Assembly (NCBI GenBank): GCA_947649125.1 | Contig: CANSQL010000006.1 | Location: 1 to 64,000 of the forward strand | Reading direction: 5' to 3' | Origin: an uncultured Erysipelotrichaceae bacterium | GTDB taxonomy: Bacteria; Bacillota_I; Bacilli_A; Erysipelotrichales; Erysipelotrichaceae | DNA length: 64,000 nt | Shown: positions 52,219 to 63,900 of the stretch, one piece after another | How the letters are laid out: each line of letters starts with the position of its first letter | How positions within the stretch are numbered: the first letter of the stretch is position 1 | The notes under the pieces: generated by a model | The model's input: the letters and a program-made list of their open reading frames with translations, nothing else | Told to the model about the DNA's origin: nothing | Databases searched by the model: none | Translations under genes and position numbers: made by a program

Positions 52219-52260
52219 TGATATTTTCTCTAATGGTATCAGAGTAACCCCTAAGTATGC

Positions 52261-52290
52261 TAAAAGCACCCATTTCTAGGCGCTTTTTTT
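52261..52290 (+). terminator. Terminator of the XRE/TM/helical operon
   Basis: AAAAGCACCCATTTCTAGGCGCTTTTTTT. Confidence 0.55.
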
Positions 52291-52302
52291 GATTTCGATT
52301 TC

Positions 52303-53844
52303 TTATTCGAACTCAATCGTTCCCGGAGGCTTACTCGTAATATCCAACAGCACGCGATTCACATGCGCCACCTCGTTCACGATCCGATTCGATATGACTG
52401 CCAACACATCAAACGGAATTCTCGCCCAATCCGCAGTCATACCGTCAATAGAAGTGACAGCACGAATCGCCACCGCATAATCATAAGTACGCTGATCGCC
52501 CATAACACCGACCGAACGCATATTCGTTAACGCCGTAAAGTACTGCCAAATATCCCGCTGCAGCCCTGCCTTGCGAATTTCCTCACGCAAAATCGCATCG
52601 GACTCTCTGACGATCTCCAGCTTTTCTTCGGTAATATCGCCGAGAATTCGAATACCCAATCCCGGACCCGGGAAAGGCTGTCGCCAAACCATCTCATCAG
52701 GCAATCCCAGCTCACTTCCCAACGCTCTGACTTCATCCTTAAACAGCGTGTTTAACGGCTCAATCAGCTTGAACTGCATATCCTTCGGCAATCCGCCAAC
52801 ATTATGATGCGACTTAATCGTCTGCGCTGTCTTAGTCCCTGACTCGATCACATCAGTATACAAAGTCCCCTGCGCCAGCCATTTAATATCCTCACCCTCA
52901 ACAAGCTTCTTCACTTCCTCATCAAAGGTATAAACAAACTCATTACCGATAATCTTGCGCTTCTGTTCCGGATCAACAACACCGGCAAGCTTGCTCATAA
53001 AACGTTCCTTCGCATCGATCTTCACTAAATTAATATTCATCTCACGCCCGAAGGTTTCCATTACACTTTCGCCTTCCCCTTTGCGCAGTAAGCCATGATC
53101 AATGAACATACAAATCAACTGATCCCCGATAGCCTGATGCAATAACGCCGCCACTACCGAAGAATCGACACCGCCGGATAAGCCTAACAAAACCTTATCC
53201 TTTCCGACCGTTTCACGAATCTTCGCAATCTCCATATCAATAAAATTATGCATCGACCAATCCGCCTTCGCACGGCAAATCTCAAACACAAAATTTTTCA
53301 ACATATCATTACCGAATTCGGAATGTCTTACCTCAGGATGAAACTGCAATGTATAAATCTGCTGCTCCTCATTAGCAGTAGCCGCGAATTCACAAGTTTC
53401 ACTGGAAGCAACCCCATGGAAGCCCTGAGCCAAGCCGTTAACCTGATCCCCGTGACTCATCCACACAACCTGCTGCTTCGGCAAGCCATGAAACAGCGGA
53501 CAATCCGTATCTACCGTAATTTCCTTACGTCCGTATTCCTTCGCCTCACACGCCTTCACACTGCCCCCGTTCATAAAATGCGTCATCTGCATGCCGTAAC
53601 AAATACCTAAAATCGGAATACCTGAAGTAAAAATATTCGGATCACACTTAAAGGCATCCTCATCATATACACTGTTAGGACCGCCTGAAAAAATAATACC
53701 TTTCACATCACCCATCGCCTGAATCTCCGCAAGCGACAGCGTATGCGGATGCAACTCTGAATACACATGAAATTCACGAATTCGACGCGCAATTAATTGA
53801 TTATATTGACTCCCGAAATCCAAGACTACAATTTTATCAGCCAT
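52303..53844 (-). CDS. guaA: GMP synthase (glutamine-hydrolysing)
   Basis: [43 protein letters not shown]-terminal [15 protein letters not shown]. Confidence 0.97.
   Translation of the reverse strand: MADKIVVLDFGSQYNQLIARRIREFHVYSELHPHTLSLAEIQAMGDVKGIIFSGGPNSVYDEDAFKCDPNIFTSGIPILGICYGMQMTHFMNGGSVKACEAKEYGRKEITVDTDCPLFHGLPKQQVVWMSHGDQVNGLAQGFHGVASSETCEFAATANEEQQIYTLQFHPEVRHSEFGNDMLKNFVFEICRAKADWSMHNFIDMEIAKIRETVGKDKVLLGLSGGVDSSVVAALLHQAIGDQLICMFIDHGLLRKGEGESVMETFGREMNINLVKIDAKERFMSKLAGVVDPEQKRKIIGNEFVYTFDEEVKKLVEGEDIKWLAQGTLYTDVIESGTKTAQTIKSHHNVGGLPKDMQFKLIEPLNTLFKDEVRALGSELGLPDEMVWRQPFPGPGLGIRILGDITEEKLEIVRESDAILREEIRKAGLQRDIWQYFTALTNMRSVGVMGDQRTYDYAVAIRAVTSIDGMTADWARIPFDVLAVISNRIVNEVAHVNRVLLDITSKPPGTIEFE
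52304..52317. repeat. att-like direct repeat (true guaA 3' end)
   Basis: TATTCGAACTCAAT; minus strand ATT GAG TTC GAA TAA; matches 49241-49254 at 13/14. Confidence 0.75.
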
Positions 53845-53980
53845 GAAATTACCTCCTCATATTTCATGAGGTTATTATACCTTATTTTCACTAAATAGAA
53901 AACAAAAAAAAGCAGAAAGCCACGATTTCTCCATGACCCTCTGCCATATAAAACCTCTATAGACTTACGCGCTTCGTGAA

Positions 53981-55303
53981 TTAAATCAAAAAGGCGAAAT
54001 ACAGCACAAACACAACGACCAATGCCCAAATGATCGGACTGACCTTTTTAGCCTTACCGCTTGCTGCCATTGTCAGTGCATAAGTGATAAAGCCCAATGC
54101 GATACCGTTAGAAATTGAATAACCTAAAATCATAACGATGATCGTCACAAAACCACTTGCCGCAGATACGAAATCATCCCAATCAACGCCACCCAGCTGC
54201 TGAGCCATCAAGATACCGACAACCACAAGCGCCGGAGCAGTAACTGCATTTGTGACTGCCGCCAACACAACCGGTGAAAATAATACAGATACAAAGAATA
54301 AGATACCGGTAGTGACTGCAGTTAAGCCTGAGCGACCGCCGACCTCAACACCTGATGTAGATTCAACAAAAGACGTAACAGTAGACGTACCCATAGCCGC
54401 GCCGACAACCGTACCGACAGAGTCAGCCAATAATGCGCGTTCGACATTCTCTAATTCGCCTTCTTCATTCACAAGACCGGTACGATTACCAACCGCAACC
54501 AAGGTTCCCGCTGTATCAAAGAAGTCAACAAATAAGAATGAGAAGATCGCCACAAAAGCCGCACCCGGATTCGCAAACAAATCAGAGAAGCCGTCCACAA
54601 ACGCACCGACTGTCTCCGTTTTCATATCAAAAGTAATCCACTGTTCAGGTAACGCAGGCATACCCTCGATACCCGCAAAGCCGCAAACAATACCGACCAC
54701 TGCCGTTACCAACATACCGATAAACACTGCCGCAGGAACCTTTTTACATAAAAGTGCCAGTGTCAACAAAATACCGAATAAAGACAACAGCACTGTAGGC
54801 TCAGCGAAATCACCCAACGCAACAAACGTAGATTCGTTTGCCACAATAATACCGGCATTTTTCAAACCGACAAATGCGATAAAGAAACCGATACCTGCAC
54901 CGATCGCAAGCTTCAACTGCTTTGGAATCGCATTGATGATCATCTTACGAATTCCCGTAACCGAGATCAATAAGAAAAACAAGCCGGAAACAAATACTGC
55001 CGCTAAAGCTGCCTGCCAGCTAAACTTCATCGTTAAGCAGACTGTATATGTAAACAGCGCATTCACACCCATACCCGGAGCCAACGCAACCGGATAATTC
55101 GCAACCAGACCCATGATAATAGATGCAACACCGGCAGATACCGCAGTAGCGATAAATACAGAATGAGCGTCCATACCGGAATCACCTAAAATCATCGGGT
55201 TCACACCAAGAATGTAAGCCATTGCCAAGAACGTCGTAATACCGGCAATAATTTCAGTCTTTACATTCGTATTCTTCTCTTTCAATTTAAAGAACTTTTC
55301 CAA
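53981..55303 (-). CDS. NCS2 family guanine/hypoxanthine permease
   Basis: ITTFLAMAYILGVNP, APGMGVNALFTYTV, TSTVTSFVESTSGVEVGGRSGLTA. Confidence 0.94.
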   Translation of the reverse strand: MEKFFKLKEKNTNVKTEIIAGITTFLAMAYILGVNPMILGDSGMDAHSVFIATAVSAGVASIIMGLVANYPVALAPGMGVNALFTYTVCLTMKFSWQAALAAVFVSGLFFLLISVTGIRKMIINAIPKQLKLAIGAGIGFFIAFVGLKNAGIIVANESTFVALGDFAEPTVLLSLFGILLTLALLCKKVPAAVFIGMLVTAVVGIVCGFAGIEGMPALPEQWITFDMKTETVGAFVDGFSDLFANPGAAFVAIFSFLFVDFFDTAGTLVAVGNRTGLVNEEGELENVERALLADSVGTVVGAAMGTSTVTSFVESTSGVEVGGRSGLTAVTTGILFFVSVLFSPVVLAAVTNAVTAPALVVVGILMAQQLGGVDWDDFVSAASGFVTIIVMILGYSISNGIALGFITYALTMAASGKAKKVSPIIWALVVVFVLYFAFLI

Positions 55304-55876
55304 AATAGATACCTCTTTCCTCTCTCACCCTTTTTATAAAACGCCTCTTATCGAACCATGATCGATCCTCATTCAGGATATCATCCTTCCTATCATGAGC
55401 TGTCATACGAATCATTAATCATTATTTCTTTCCTTACATTCGGAATCCGCATACAATTACACAATAACCATATGCAACAATAAATAATTCACAACGAAAA
55501 AATACGTTTTATAAAAAACGGTCCGTTTTATTATAACTGATTCAAAGTGCTCAGACAAGGGAATATAAGGAATTTTCCTAATGTAAGCGGATACGATTAC
55601 TAAAAATATTACCCCTGATTCCTGTTTATCAAGAAGTAACTGACAAACATCGATTTTCTTTTAATTCTCCTATCCCCGTGTCTCCCCCTACAATACCCCT
55701 TTATCCCTTTCGATCTGCGTTTGAATACACCCATCACCCAAACAAGACGACATCTCAAACAAAAGGCACCGCTGAAATCACGGTACATCAAACAACCGAT
55801 ATTCACATTTTCTTTCCTTATAACATTATAATCGCTCCCGCATAAAAGCTTACGAGCGCACAAGCATCATTTGAGC

Positions 55877-57100
55877 CTACAAATAGCCTTCCTTCTTTTT
55901 CAGCCGCAAGGAGCCGATGACCGGCTTAACCTCATCCCAACTGTTATCCTGTGCCGCAATCACCCAGTTCACAGTTCGATGGCGCAACCGTACCACATCA
56001 TACAAAAGACCCGCCGGCATTTGAAAACCGAGCTTGACCGCATCCTGACATGCCCACGCATAACGCTGAATCAAATCCAAAGCATCCAACAGCTCTGATT
56101 TTGTACGCATCAGTGCCTGTGCCGTCATATTCTCAACCGATCCAAAATCCAAAATCGTTTTCATCACCATATGATTGCTGCAAAGCGCACTCGGAAAATA
56201 CAAGGATTCCGCTAATCCCAATATCCACAGTAAGGTAAAGGCACATTCAAAATAGCCGTGATATACATGAACATCCTCTTTTTTCGGTTTACGCTCATTC
56301 AAATATTCAATTTCACGAATTGTAAAATACGGAGAAGCATGAAAAGAACGCACTGTTTTTTCAATATGCTCATACGCAAGCATCGCATTCCCTTGATGAT
56401 TCAATAAAAATTCACTGTAAGCCCCCAGCAGCATACATGCCACTGCCCTTTTACAAATTTCCTCAGGCCCTTGAAAAATATACATCTTATCATCAAAGGG
56501 CGGCGCAATATTCGTCGGTGCATAAATCCCCTTATAGCGAAGCACGCTCAATGAATGATGAATACGCTTCATTACTGTTTCATCCAAGCCCAATGCCTTA
56601 TTGGTAATATCAAAGCCATCCACGGGATTAAACACCGAAACCTCACTCTTGCCCTTTTTATTCAAAATCACATCACCGTAGCTGTCCGATATATCGCCTG
56701 TTTCCCAAAAAATCAACGCATCCATTAAATCAGCGATTTCCATCAGCGGCAATATTTTTTCATCACGATGATTTTCCTCATAATTAAAAGTAAATACATA
56801 AGCTGCACGAAACAGCGCAACCTGATATAAAAGATTTTGTTTGATATACGGATTATGACACGGAAGCTTTGCACTGGAAGCATACAGCTTTTGAATTTGA
56901 CGCTGAAAAGTATCGGGATCATTCGCTGCACTTACAAACGGAATTTGTAAATACTCCTGATGGTGAAGCTGCAGATAAAAGCTCTGTGAATTACGATTCA
57001 TCACAGTGATTTCCTCTTGTAAGACAGTGGATAATGCTTCCTCCATTCTGTCAATATCTGCATACGGTGTATAAAACGACAATACCTCCGTTACCATCAT
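55877..57100 (-). CDS. Hypothetical protein
   Basis: 407 aa ORF, no family recognised. Confidence 0.6.
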   Translation of the reverse strand: MMVTEVLSFYTPYADIDRMEEALSTVLQEEITVMNRNSQSFYLQLHHQEYLQIPFVSAANDPDTFQRQIQKLYASSAKLPCHNPYIKQNLLYQVALFRAAYVFTFNYEENHRDEKILPLMEIADLMDALIFWETGDISDSYGDVILNKKGKSEVSVFNPVDGFDITNKALGLDETVMKRIHHSLSVLRYKGIYAPTNIAPPFDDKMYIFQGPEEICKRAVACMLLGAYSEFLLNHQGNAMLAYEHIEKTVRSFHASPYFTIREIEYLNERKPKKEDVHVYHGYFECAFTLLWILGLAESLYFPSALCSNHMVMKTILDFGSVENMTAQALMRTKSELLDALDLIQRYAWACQDAVKLGFQMPAGLLYDVVRLRHRTVNWVIAAQDNSWDEVKPVIGSLRLKKKEGYL

Positions 57101-57310
57101 ATGCTGCTCACGTCCTTTTCCGCCTTTGTTTTATTATATCATGTTTTTATCATAAATTGATTGTAAATATATGCAAAATACTTGAAATATCGCATTTTCT
57201 TTGATAATGCTGTATAAGCAGTGTTCATTATAAGCAATTCAATAAGAAAAAGTCTTTCTTTTTCCCTAACCTTTACATTTTCTTATCGTTCAACTAATAG
57301 ATCAACGAAT

Positions 57311-58666
57311 CTAGCGCCTTACGCGCAGCCCCTTTGGATATTTGTTCTTGATGACAGTGCCGTCTCCCTTACCGAAGCCGACAATCAAGTTGTTCCACGC
57401 TAAGGCAACATAACCGCAATATCCCGATATCATCAGTTCCTCTCCCCCTTGATAGACCGTCCACTGTTCGTCATTTAACTCACAAATCTGTTTAAATTGT
57501 GATTTCAAAAGAGCACTCATAAACAAGTGATGATGCGGCTCAAAACGATTTTTTATCCATGTGCCCAACAGAATACCTTGACGTAAAACACGAAGCTCTC
57601 CCATATCGATAAACATTGTCTTACGATAATAAAGCTGATCGTTACTGCAGTCATAATAACCGCTCGGCATATCAACGATATGATTCAATGCCTGCAGCTG
57701 CCGCTTGCTTAACGGTGTCGTTTTCTTCTGCTTCACTCTTTTTACATCAGTACTGCCGAGCTTTTGAAAGCGCGCAATAAAATGCCCCTCACCTTGATCC
57801 ATCGGAAAAATGCGTCTGACCTTTTGATGATCCATTCCCGGACAAGGAAGTCCGCATCTGCCGAAATCTGCTTCACAATCAATTTGTACGATATCATTAC
57901 GATAAGCCAATATGCGGCTCACAACCTGCTCATTTTCCTCTATTGCGTAGGTACAAGTGGAATACACAAGTGTTCCGTTTTCCTTTAATGCGTCAAACGC
58001 CGTATTTAATATATGAAATTGGCGCTCTGCGCATGCCTGAATATTCGCAATACTCCATTCAACTGCGGCTTCATCATGCTTTTTCATCATGCCCTCACCG
58101 CTGCACGGTGCATCCACAAGAATTTTATCAAACCAACCGGCACAATGCTGACACAGCTGTTCCGCACTGTTATTGGTAATGATTACTTCACCGAAACCCA
58201 AGCGCTCTAAATTAGACATAAGAATTTGAGAACGCTTAAAATCAATTTCATTTGCCACCAACAAGCCGCTGTGTGCCAGCCTTGCGGCAATTTGTGTGCT
58301 TTTACCGCCCGGTGCCGCACATAAATCCAGTACCCAATCATCCTTTTGTACATCAAGAATGCTGACTGCCGCCGAAGCACTCGGTTCCTGTAAATAAATA
58401 CCGCCTCCCGCATGCAGCGGATGATTCCCGAGTCCCTTTACCTCTGCCTCGACATAAAAGGATTCCGCACAAAACGGAGTCGGCTTCAGCTCATAAGGAA
58501 ACAGCCTTATAAACTGCTCCCTTGTAAGCTTTAAAGGATGAAAACGTACCCCTCGATACATTTCATTTTCCAATGTTTCCAGAAATGCCGGATATTCATC
58601 CTTTAAATATTCCTTCATACGTGCTAAAAATGCTTCCTTCATATCTATCCATCCTATATCTGTCAT
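57311..58666 (-). CDS. RsmF/NOL1-NOP2-Sun family RNA m5C methyltransferase
   Basis: DLCAAPGGKSTQIAA, DAPCSGEGMMKK, YSTCTYAIEENEQVV. Confidence 0.94.
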   Translation of the reverse strand: MTDIGWIDMKEAFLARMKEYLKDEYPAFLETLENEMYRGVRFHPLKLTREQFIRLFPYELKPTPFCAESFYVEAEVKGLGNHPLHAGGGIYLQEPSASAAVSILDVQKDDWVLDLCAAPGGKSTQIAARLAHSGLLVANEIDFKRSQILMSNLERLGFGEVIITNNSAEQLCQHCAGWFDKILVDAPCSGEGMMKKHDEAAVEWSIANIQACAERQFHILNTAFDALKENGTLVYSTCTYAIEENEQVVSRILAYRNDIVQIDCEADFGRCGLPCPGMDHQKVRRIFPMDQGEGHFIARFQKLGSTDVKRVKQKKTTPLSKRQLQALNHIVDMPSGYYDCSNDQLYYRKTMFIDMGELRVLRQGILLGTWIKNRFEPHHHLFMSALLKSQFKQICELNDEQWTVYQGGEELMISGYCGYVALAWNNLIVGFGKGDGTVIKNKYPKGLRVRR

Positions 58667-58999
58667 ATATTTCAGTCTTGATTATCGACTGTTTTTCGTT
58701 TCCTGCAGCCTTTTGATTACCGCATTATTTTACCACAAGAACGAGCGCTTCGTACAGTAGTATCCTTACAGCTCTTTCAGAATGTTCATACTGCAGGGCC
58801 ATACCGCCGAAATCCTTGCACATAATTTTCATATCTCCGCAAAACAATACAAGCACCTTTTCAAGCAAACGCAATCCCCCCTATTTTGCCTTTTCTATAA
58901 AAATCATATACATATGACAGGAAAAGCGCTATACTTTAAGCAGAGATACATATAATAAATAATTGAAAGACATATAATGAAAAGAAAGAAGGAAGCACA

Positions 59000-59758
59000 A
59001 TGATCTACTGGAAAAGAAATCATGAATACCTTGCGGGAACCACACTGCGAAATCCGCAAAAGGCAGAATGCAATAATACGGCGCTTCACTGCGCAAAGGA
59101 TATACATGCAGTTATCACCAATCGTGAACGCTTGGCACAAAAAACAGGGATTCCTATGAGTCAATTTGTATTTGCGAATCAGACCCATTCAGACCATATC
59201 GTTAAGGTAACAAAAGCGGATTGCGGCAAAGGGGCATATGAAGCAGCTACTGCCGTCGCAGATTGTGATGCACTGTATACAAGAGAAGCAAATCTTTTGA
59301 TCGGTGTATTTACAGCGGATTGCGTACCGATTTTATTATATGATCCGCTTGAAAAGTTGATTTGTGCCATTCATTCCGGTTGGATGGGAACAACGAAACA
59401 GATCACTAGTAAGGCACTTGATATCTTAATTAATCAAGAAGGCTGTAAGCCACAAAACATCCATGCCTTTATCGGTGCTTCGATTGCTTATCACAGCTTT
59501 GAGGTAGGCATGGAGGTAGTTGAAAAAATCAAGGCTTTGCCCTTTGATACTTCCCCATATATAACCTACAAGGACAACAACAAGGCTTATGTAGATAACA
59601 AAGGCTTAAATTATCAAATGCTGATAAATGCCGGTATTCAAAAGGAACATATCACAATCGATAAAAATGATACGTTTGCCGAAAATGAATCATTTTTCTC
59701 TTATCGCAGAGATAAGACCTGCGGCAGACATCTAAGCTTTATCGTTCGTAAGGAATAA
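59000..59758 (+). CDS. pgeF: Polyphenol oxidase family / peptidoglycan editing factor (YfiH/PgeF)
   Basis: NQTHSDHI, DCDALYT, FTADCVPILLYD, IHSGWMGT. Confidence 0.92.
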   Translation: MIYWKRNHEYLAGTTLRNPQKAECNNTALHCAKDIHAVITNRERLAQKTGIPMSQFVFANQTHSDHIVKVTKADCGKGAYEAATAVADCDALYTREANLLIGVFTADCVPILLYDPLEKLICAIHSGWMGTTKQITSKALDILINQEGCKPQNIHAFIGASIAYHSFEVGMEVVEKIKALPFDTSPYITYKDNNKAYVDNKGLNYQMLINAGIQKEHITIDKNDTFAENESFFSYRRDKTCGRHLSFIVRKE

Positions 59759-59807
59759 AATTTCAAGCAGTATAAATAAAATACAGAGTGCTTCTGCATC
59801 AAAGAAT

Positions 59808-59856
59808 GAAAGGAACCTCCTTTATTTGGTTATCCAAATTAGGGGGTTCCTTTAAC
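59808..59856. terminator. Strong hairpin terminator between convergent genes
   Basis: AAAGGAACCTCCTTTATTTGGTTATCCAAATTAGGGGGTTCCTTT. Confidence 0.7.
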
Positions 59857-59917
59857 GAAATACGCTGTATTTTTATAGTCATTACGTTTTTGTCATTATA
59901 GACAACAATTCATCTTA

Positions 59918-61912
59918 CTACTCATTTCGAAGCTCCAACAAGATATCACGTAGCTCAGCGGCACGTTCAAAATCAAGCACCTTAGCTGCTTCGCGCATCT
60001 CTTTTTCAATATTCGCAAGCAGTTTTTCTTTATCCTTCTTACCGATTTTTGTTTTGCGATTCATATATTTCGCAGTCATTTCCTGAGTTTCCTTACTGCG
60101 GACTACCTCATGAATCGGCTTGATGATCGTTTTCGGTACTATGCCGTGTTCCTCATTGTACGCAATCTGAATACTGCGACGACGATTGGTTTCATCCAAT
60201 GCTTTCTTCATACTGTCGGTAATATGATCGCCGTACATAATGACCTTACCGTGTGCGTTTCTGGCAGCACGACCGATAATCTGAATCAATGAGCGCTCGG
60301 AGCGTAAAAAGCCTTCCTTGTCCGCATCTAAAATTGCGATCAGGGAAACCTCAGGGATATCCAAGCCCTCTCTTAACAAGTTGATACCGATCAAAACATC
60401 ATACTTACCCTTGCGTAAGTCACGAATGATTTCGGTACGCTCAATCGTCTTGACCTCATGATGCAGCCAAGCGACCTTAAAATCCATCCCCTTCAGATAA
60501 GCAGTCAAATCCTCAGCCATTCTTACCGTCAGCGTTGTGATCAAGACACGTTCATTATTCTCAATGCGCGTTCTGATTTCATCGGTCAGATCATCAATTT
60601 GTCCGTGAGTCGGACGTACTTCTACCTCAGGGTCCAACAAGCCGGTCGGACGAATAATCTGTTCCACGACCTCACCGTTTACCTTATCCAGTTCATAATC
60701 ACCGGGAGTTGCGGAAATAAACACTGCCTGATGAATCATTGATTCAAATTCCTCGAAGCGCATCGGTCGATTATCTAAAGCACTCGGCAAACGAAAGCCG
60801 AAGTTCACCAAGACCTCTTTGCGCGCTCGATCTCCGTTATACATACCTCTTACCTGCGGCAGGGATACATGAGATTCATCAACGACCAAAAGATAATCCT
60901 CGGGGAAATAATCAAACAGCGTATAAGGGCGCTCTCCCGCCGATCTGCCGTCGATATGTCGAGAGTAATTCTCAATTCCTGGGCATACACCGAATTCTCG
61001 CAATGCTTCCATATCATAACGCGTTCGCTGTTCCAAGCGCTGTTTTTCCAACAGCTTGCCTTCCTGTTCCAATACCTGCAGTCGATCCTCCAGCTCCACC
61101 TGAATCGTATCGGCTGCACGATTGATGATATCCTGACTTGTCGCATAGCCGCTTGCCGGATAAACGACATACACCGTATATGCGTTCAGCACCTTGCCGG
61201 TCAACGGATCACATTCGGTAATTCGCTCAATTTCATCATCAAAGCTTTCAATACGTAAAATATATGCATCACTGTGCCCTAAGCCAACCTCAATCACATC
61301 ACCGCGCACACGAAAGGTTCCGCGCTGTAAATCCATATCATTTCTTGTATACTGCTGAGCCACAAGACGCCCTAACAGCTCCTTGCGCTCGATACGATCA
61401 CCGACATGCAGCGTAAAAAACATATCGCGGTATTGATCCGGATTAGAAGCACCGTAAATACACGCAACCGACGCAATAATAATCGTATCTCTGCGCTCTA
61501 AAATCGAGTTTACGGCTGCCATTCGAAGCATATCCAGCTCCATATTCGTAGTCGCATTCTTATCGATATAAGTATCTGAGCTTGGGATATAAGCCTCCGG
61601 CTGATAGTAATCAAAATTTGAAACAAAATATTCTACCCGATTATGCGGAAAAAACTCTTTGAATTCGCTGTAAAGCTGTCCCGCTAAGGTCTTATTGTGG
61701 ACAAATACAAGTGTCGGCTTATTGACCTGTGCGATTACATTTGAAATTGTGAAGGTTTTTCCCGTTCCGGTCGCACCTAACAGTACCTGTTCTTTTTTTC
61801 CTTCTTGAATTCCCTTTACCAGCTCCGCAATCGCTTTGGGCTGATCCCCCTGCGGCTGATATTGAGAAACAAGCTCGAAAAGCTTTTGTTCCATGCACAT
61901 CCATCCTTTCAA
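59918..61912 (-). CDS. uvrB: Excinuclease ABC subunit B
   Basis: [47 protein letters not shown]-terminal UVR motif. Confidence 0.98.
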   Translation of the reverse strand: MKGWMCMEQKLFELVSQYQPQGDQPKAIAELVKGIQEGKKEQVLLGATGTGKTFTISNVIAQVNKPTLVFVHNKTLAGQLYSEFKEFFPHNRVEYFVSNFDYYQPEAYIPSSDTYIDKNATTNMELDMLRMAAVNSILERRDTIIIASVACIYGASNPDQYRDMFFTLHVGDRIERKELLGRLVAQQYTRNDMDLQRGTFRVRGDVIEVGLGHSDAYILRIESFDDEIERITECDPLTGKVLNAYTVYVVYPASGYATSQDIINRAADTIQVELEDRLQVLEQEGKLLEKQRLEQRTRYDMEALREFGVCPGIENYSRHIDGRSAGERPYTLFDYFPEDYLLVVDESHVSLPQVRGMYNGDRARKEVLVNFGFRLPSALDNRPMRFEEFESMIHQAVFISATPGDYELDKVNGEVVEQIIRPTGLLDPEVEVRPTHGQIDDLTDEIRTRIENNERVLITTLTVRMAEDLTAYLKGMDFKVAWLHHEVKTIERTEIIRDLRKGKYDVLIGINLLREGLDIPEVSLIAILDADKEGFLRSERSLIQIIGRAARNAHGKVIMYGDHITDSMKKALDETNRRRSIQIAYNEEHGIVPKTIIKPIHEVVRSKETQEMTAKYMNRKTKIGKKDKEKLLANIEKEMREAAKVLDFERAAELRDILLELRNE

Positions 61913-62129
61913 TATATTTAGTGTAGCTTATCTTTTTATAAAATACAATGAAATGTGTTACTTTTCTTGTGAAATATAACAATCATCTACTAAATTCACA
62001 GAAGTCTTTATTTCATCATTTACGCTTCATCTATCAAGGCATCCTATTTCAACATAGGCGATTCACTTCTCAACATTAAGCTTGGATTATATAAATACAC
62101 ACCAAATAAAAGACCGCATACACGGTCGA

Positions 62130-63626
62130 TTATTTCCCTAACAAGGACAATGCCTTATTCATTTGTACATCTAACGCTTCACGGTTTTGATGCCATTTTT
62201 TGGCGCAGCTGCTTAATAAGCTCTTGATCGTTTCTTCATTGATTTCACCGTTTACCGTTAGATTATGATCTCGCTGATAGCTTTTTAATGCCTGTGCAGA
62301 TTGATGGGAGAAATACTCATCACTGCGATCGGCATTGTATCCTAGGAATTTTAAATAAATCTGAATCGGCTTGGCGAACGGAGAAACGCTGTCTGCCTTA
62401 TAAACCGTTTTTTCAGGAATATTCAAGATACCGGTAGTAATTGCCGGATCAAGCTCTGCCTTATGATCGGGCTTGATACCGACACCGTTAATATGCTTCC
62501 CGTTCGGTGTCAGCCATTCCGCAATCGTATACTTAAACGAAGAACCGTCCTCAAAGGTAATCGGTATTTGAACCGTTCCCTTTCCGTAAGAGGTAACTCC
62601 GACCGTCGATGCATGCTTCAAATGTGCCTTTAAGCAGCTTGTTAAGACCTCGGAAGCACTTGCCGTATCCTCATTGATTAAAATCACAAGCTGATCAAAC
62701 GCATAACGCTCATAATCATCATAGGCCTTATGCGCCTGAATCGTTCCGTCCTTTGACTGCTCCTGATAAACAACGGCATCCTGAGGCACCAAATAGCTGG
62801 CAATCTGCATCGCCGCCGTTACATAACCGCCGCCGTTATCTCTTAAATCAATAATCAGCTGATTGACACCCTGCTTTTTAAAATCAGCTAAATATTTTCC
62901 CACTTCATCACCGCTTGTTTCCGCAAATGTATTGATTTCCAGAATTCCGACCTTTTGATCCACATAGCCGTATACCGAATCATTCACAACACTGCGCTGA
63001 ATCGTTAAATCAATATCCTTATTTTCTCTGACAACCGTAATATTGACACTGCTGTTAAGCTCACCCTTGATCATTGCGGCAATTTCATCAATATCCTTAC
63101 CCTTTACCGAAACACCGTTGACTGCTTTGATCATATCACCCTTAATCATGCCGCCCTTTTCGGCACCGCTGCCCTTAAATACACGCTCTACCATAAACGT
63201 ATCCTCATCAAGCGCATAATACTGAATACCGATACCGACAAAATTTCCCTGAAGCGAGCTCGCAAAGCTCTCATACTCCTGCGGACTCATATAAGAGGTA
63301 TGCGGATCCCATTGATTATCCAGCATTCCGTTGATCGCATTTGTCATCAGCGTATTCGCCAGATCCTTGTCCTCTTTACCGAAATACCACTGATTTTCCA
63401 TCAATGAATAAATCTGTTCCAGCTTCGCAAACTGTGAATTGCCCGAGACCGATGATTTATTGATGATTCCGTGCACAAGAAAGCCTGATAAAAAACAAGC
63501 AATACATGTCGCTATAATCGTAATGATCTTACGCTTTTGTTCCTTTTCCGCTTGAATTTCATCGGGCCATTTATGTCTTTCCAAATGGTATCGAACCACT
63601 TTTTTCTCCTCATTATGCTCTTCCAT
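62130..63626 (-). CDS. S41 family C-terminal processing peptidase with PDZ and peptidoglycan-binding domain
   Basis: PDZ GSGAEKGGMIKGDMI, DLRDNGGGYVTAAMQIASYL, NEDTASASEVLT. Confidence 0.94.
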   Translation of the reverse strand: MEEHNEEKKVVRYHLERHKWPDEIQAEKEQKRKIITIIATCIACFLSGFLVHGIINKSSVSGNSQFAKLEQIYSLMENQWYFGKEDKDLANTLMTNAINGMLDNQWDPHTSYMSPQEYESFASSLQGNFVGIGIQYYALDEDTFMVERVFKGSGAEKGGMIKGDMIKAVNGVSVKGKDIDEIAAMIKGELNSSVNITVVRENKDIDLTIQRSVVNDSVYGYVDQKVGILEINTFAETSGDEVGKYLADFKKQGVNQLIIDLRDNGGGYVTAAMQIASYLVPQDAVVYQEQSKDGTIQAHKAYDDYERYAFDQLVILINEDTASASEVLTSCLKAHLKHASTVGVTSYGKGTVQIPITFEDGSSFKYTIAEWLTPNGKHINGVGIKPDHKAELDPAITTGILNIPEKTVYKADSVSPFAKPIQIYLKFLGYNADRSDEYFSHQSAQALKSYQRDHNLTVNGEINEETIKSLLSSCAKKWHQNREALDVQMNKALSLLGK

Positions 63627-63826
63627 TTTAACACCTCATTTTCATTCACACCTGTATAATAATACCACAATTTCAGATATTTTTTAAGTATTGTTTTCAA
63701 TTACCGCTATAATCAAGGATAAATTCTTTATATTCCGTTCTTATTTTATATTGTACGGTATAAATAAAGTGATCTTCTGATCAATTATAGCTGAATCAAC
63801 ATCAATATCGACAGGCTTTGAATACA

Positions 63827-63855
63827 CAAAAGGGCATAACTTTAGCTATGCCCCT
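63827..63855 (-). terminator. Terminator of PHP-domain gene
   Basis: minus strand AGGGGCATAGCTAAAGTTATGCCCTTTTGTG. Confidence 0.55.
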
Positions 63856-63900
63856 GCATCCTATATTAAATACCTCTATCAACAACCTCAATGCGTTGCC

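Noticed and set aside
54252-55097. 281 aa plus-strand ORF
   Set aside because: Antisense to the NCS2 permease; low-complexity T/P/N/A-rich translation is a frame shadow.
55304-55560. Classical purine (guanine/adenine) riboswitch upstream of NCS2 permease
   Set aside because: No conserved TATA...TCTACC core found on the minus strand.
60739-61258. Plus-strand ORFs of 128-129 aa
   Set aside because: Antisense shadows of uvrB.
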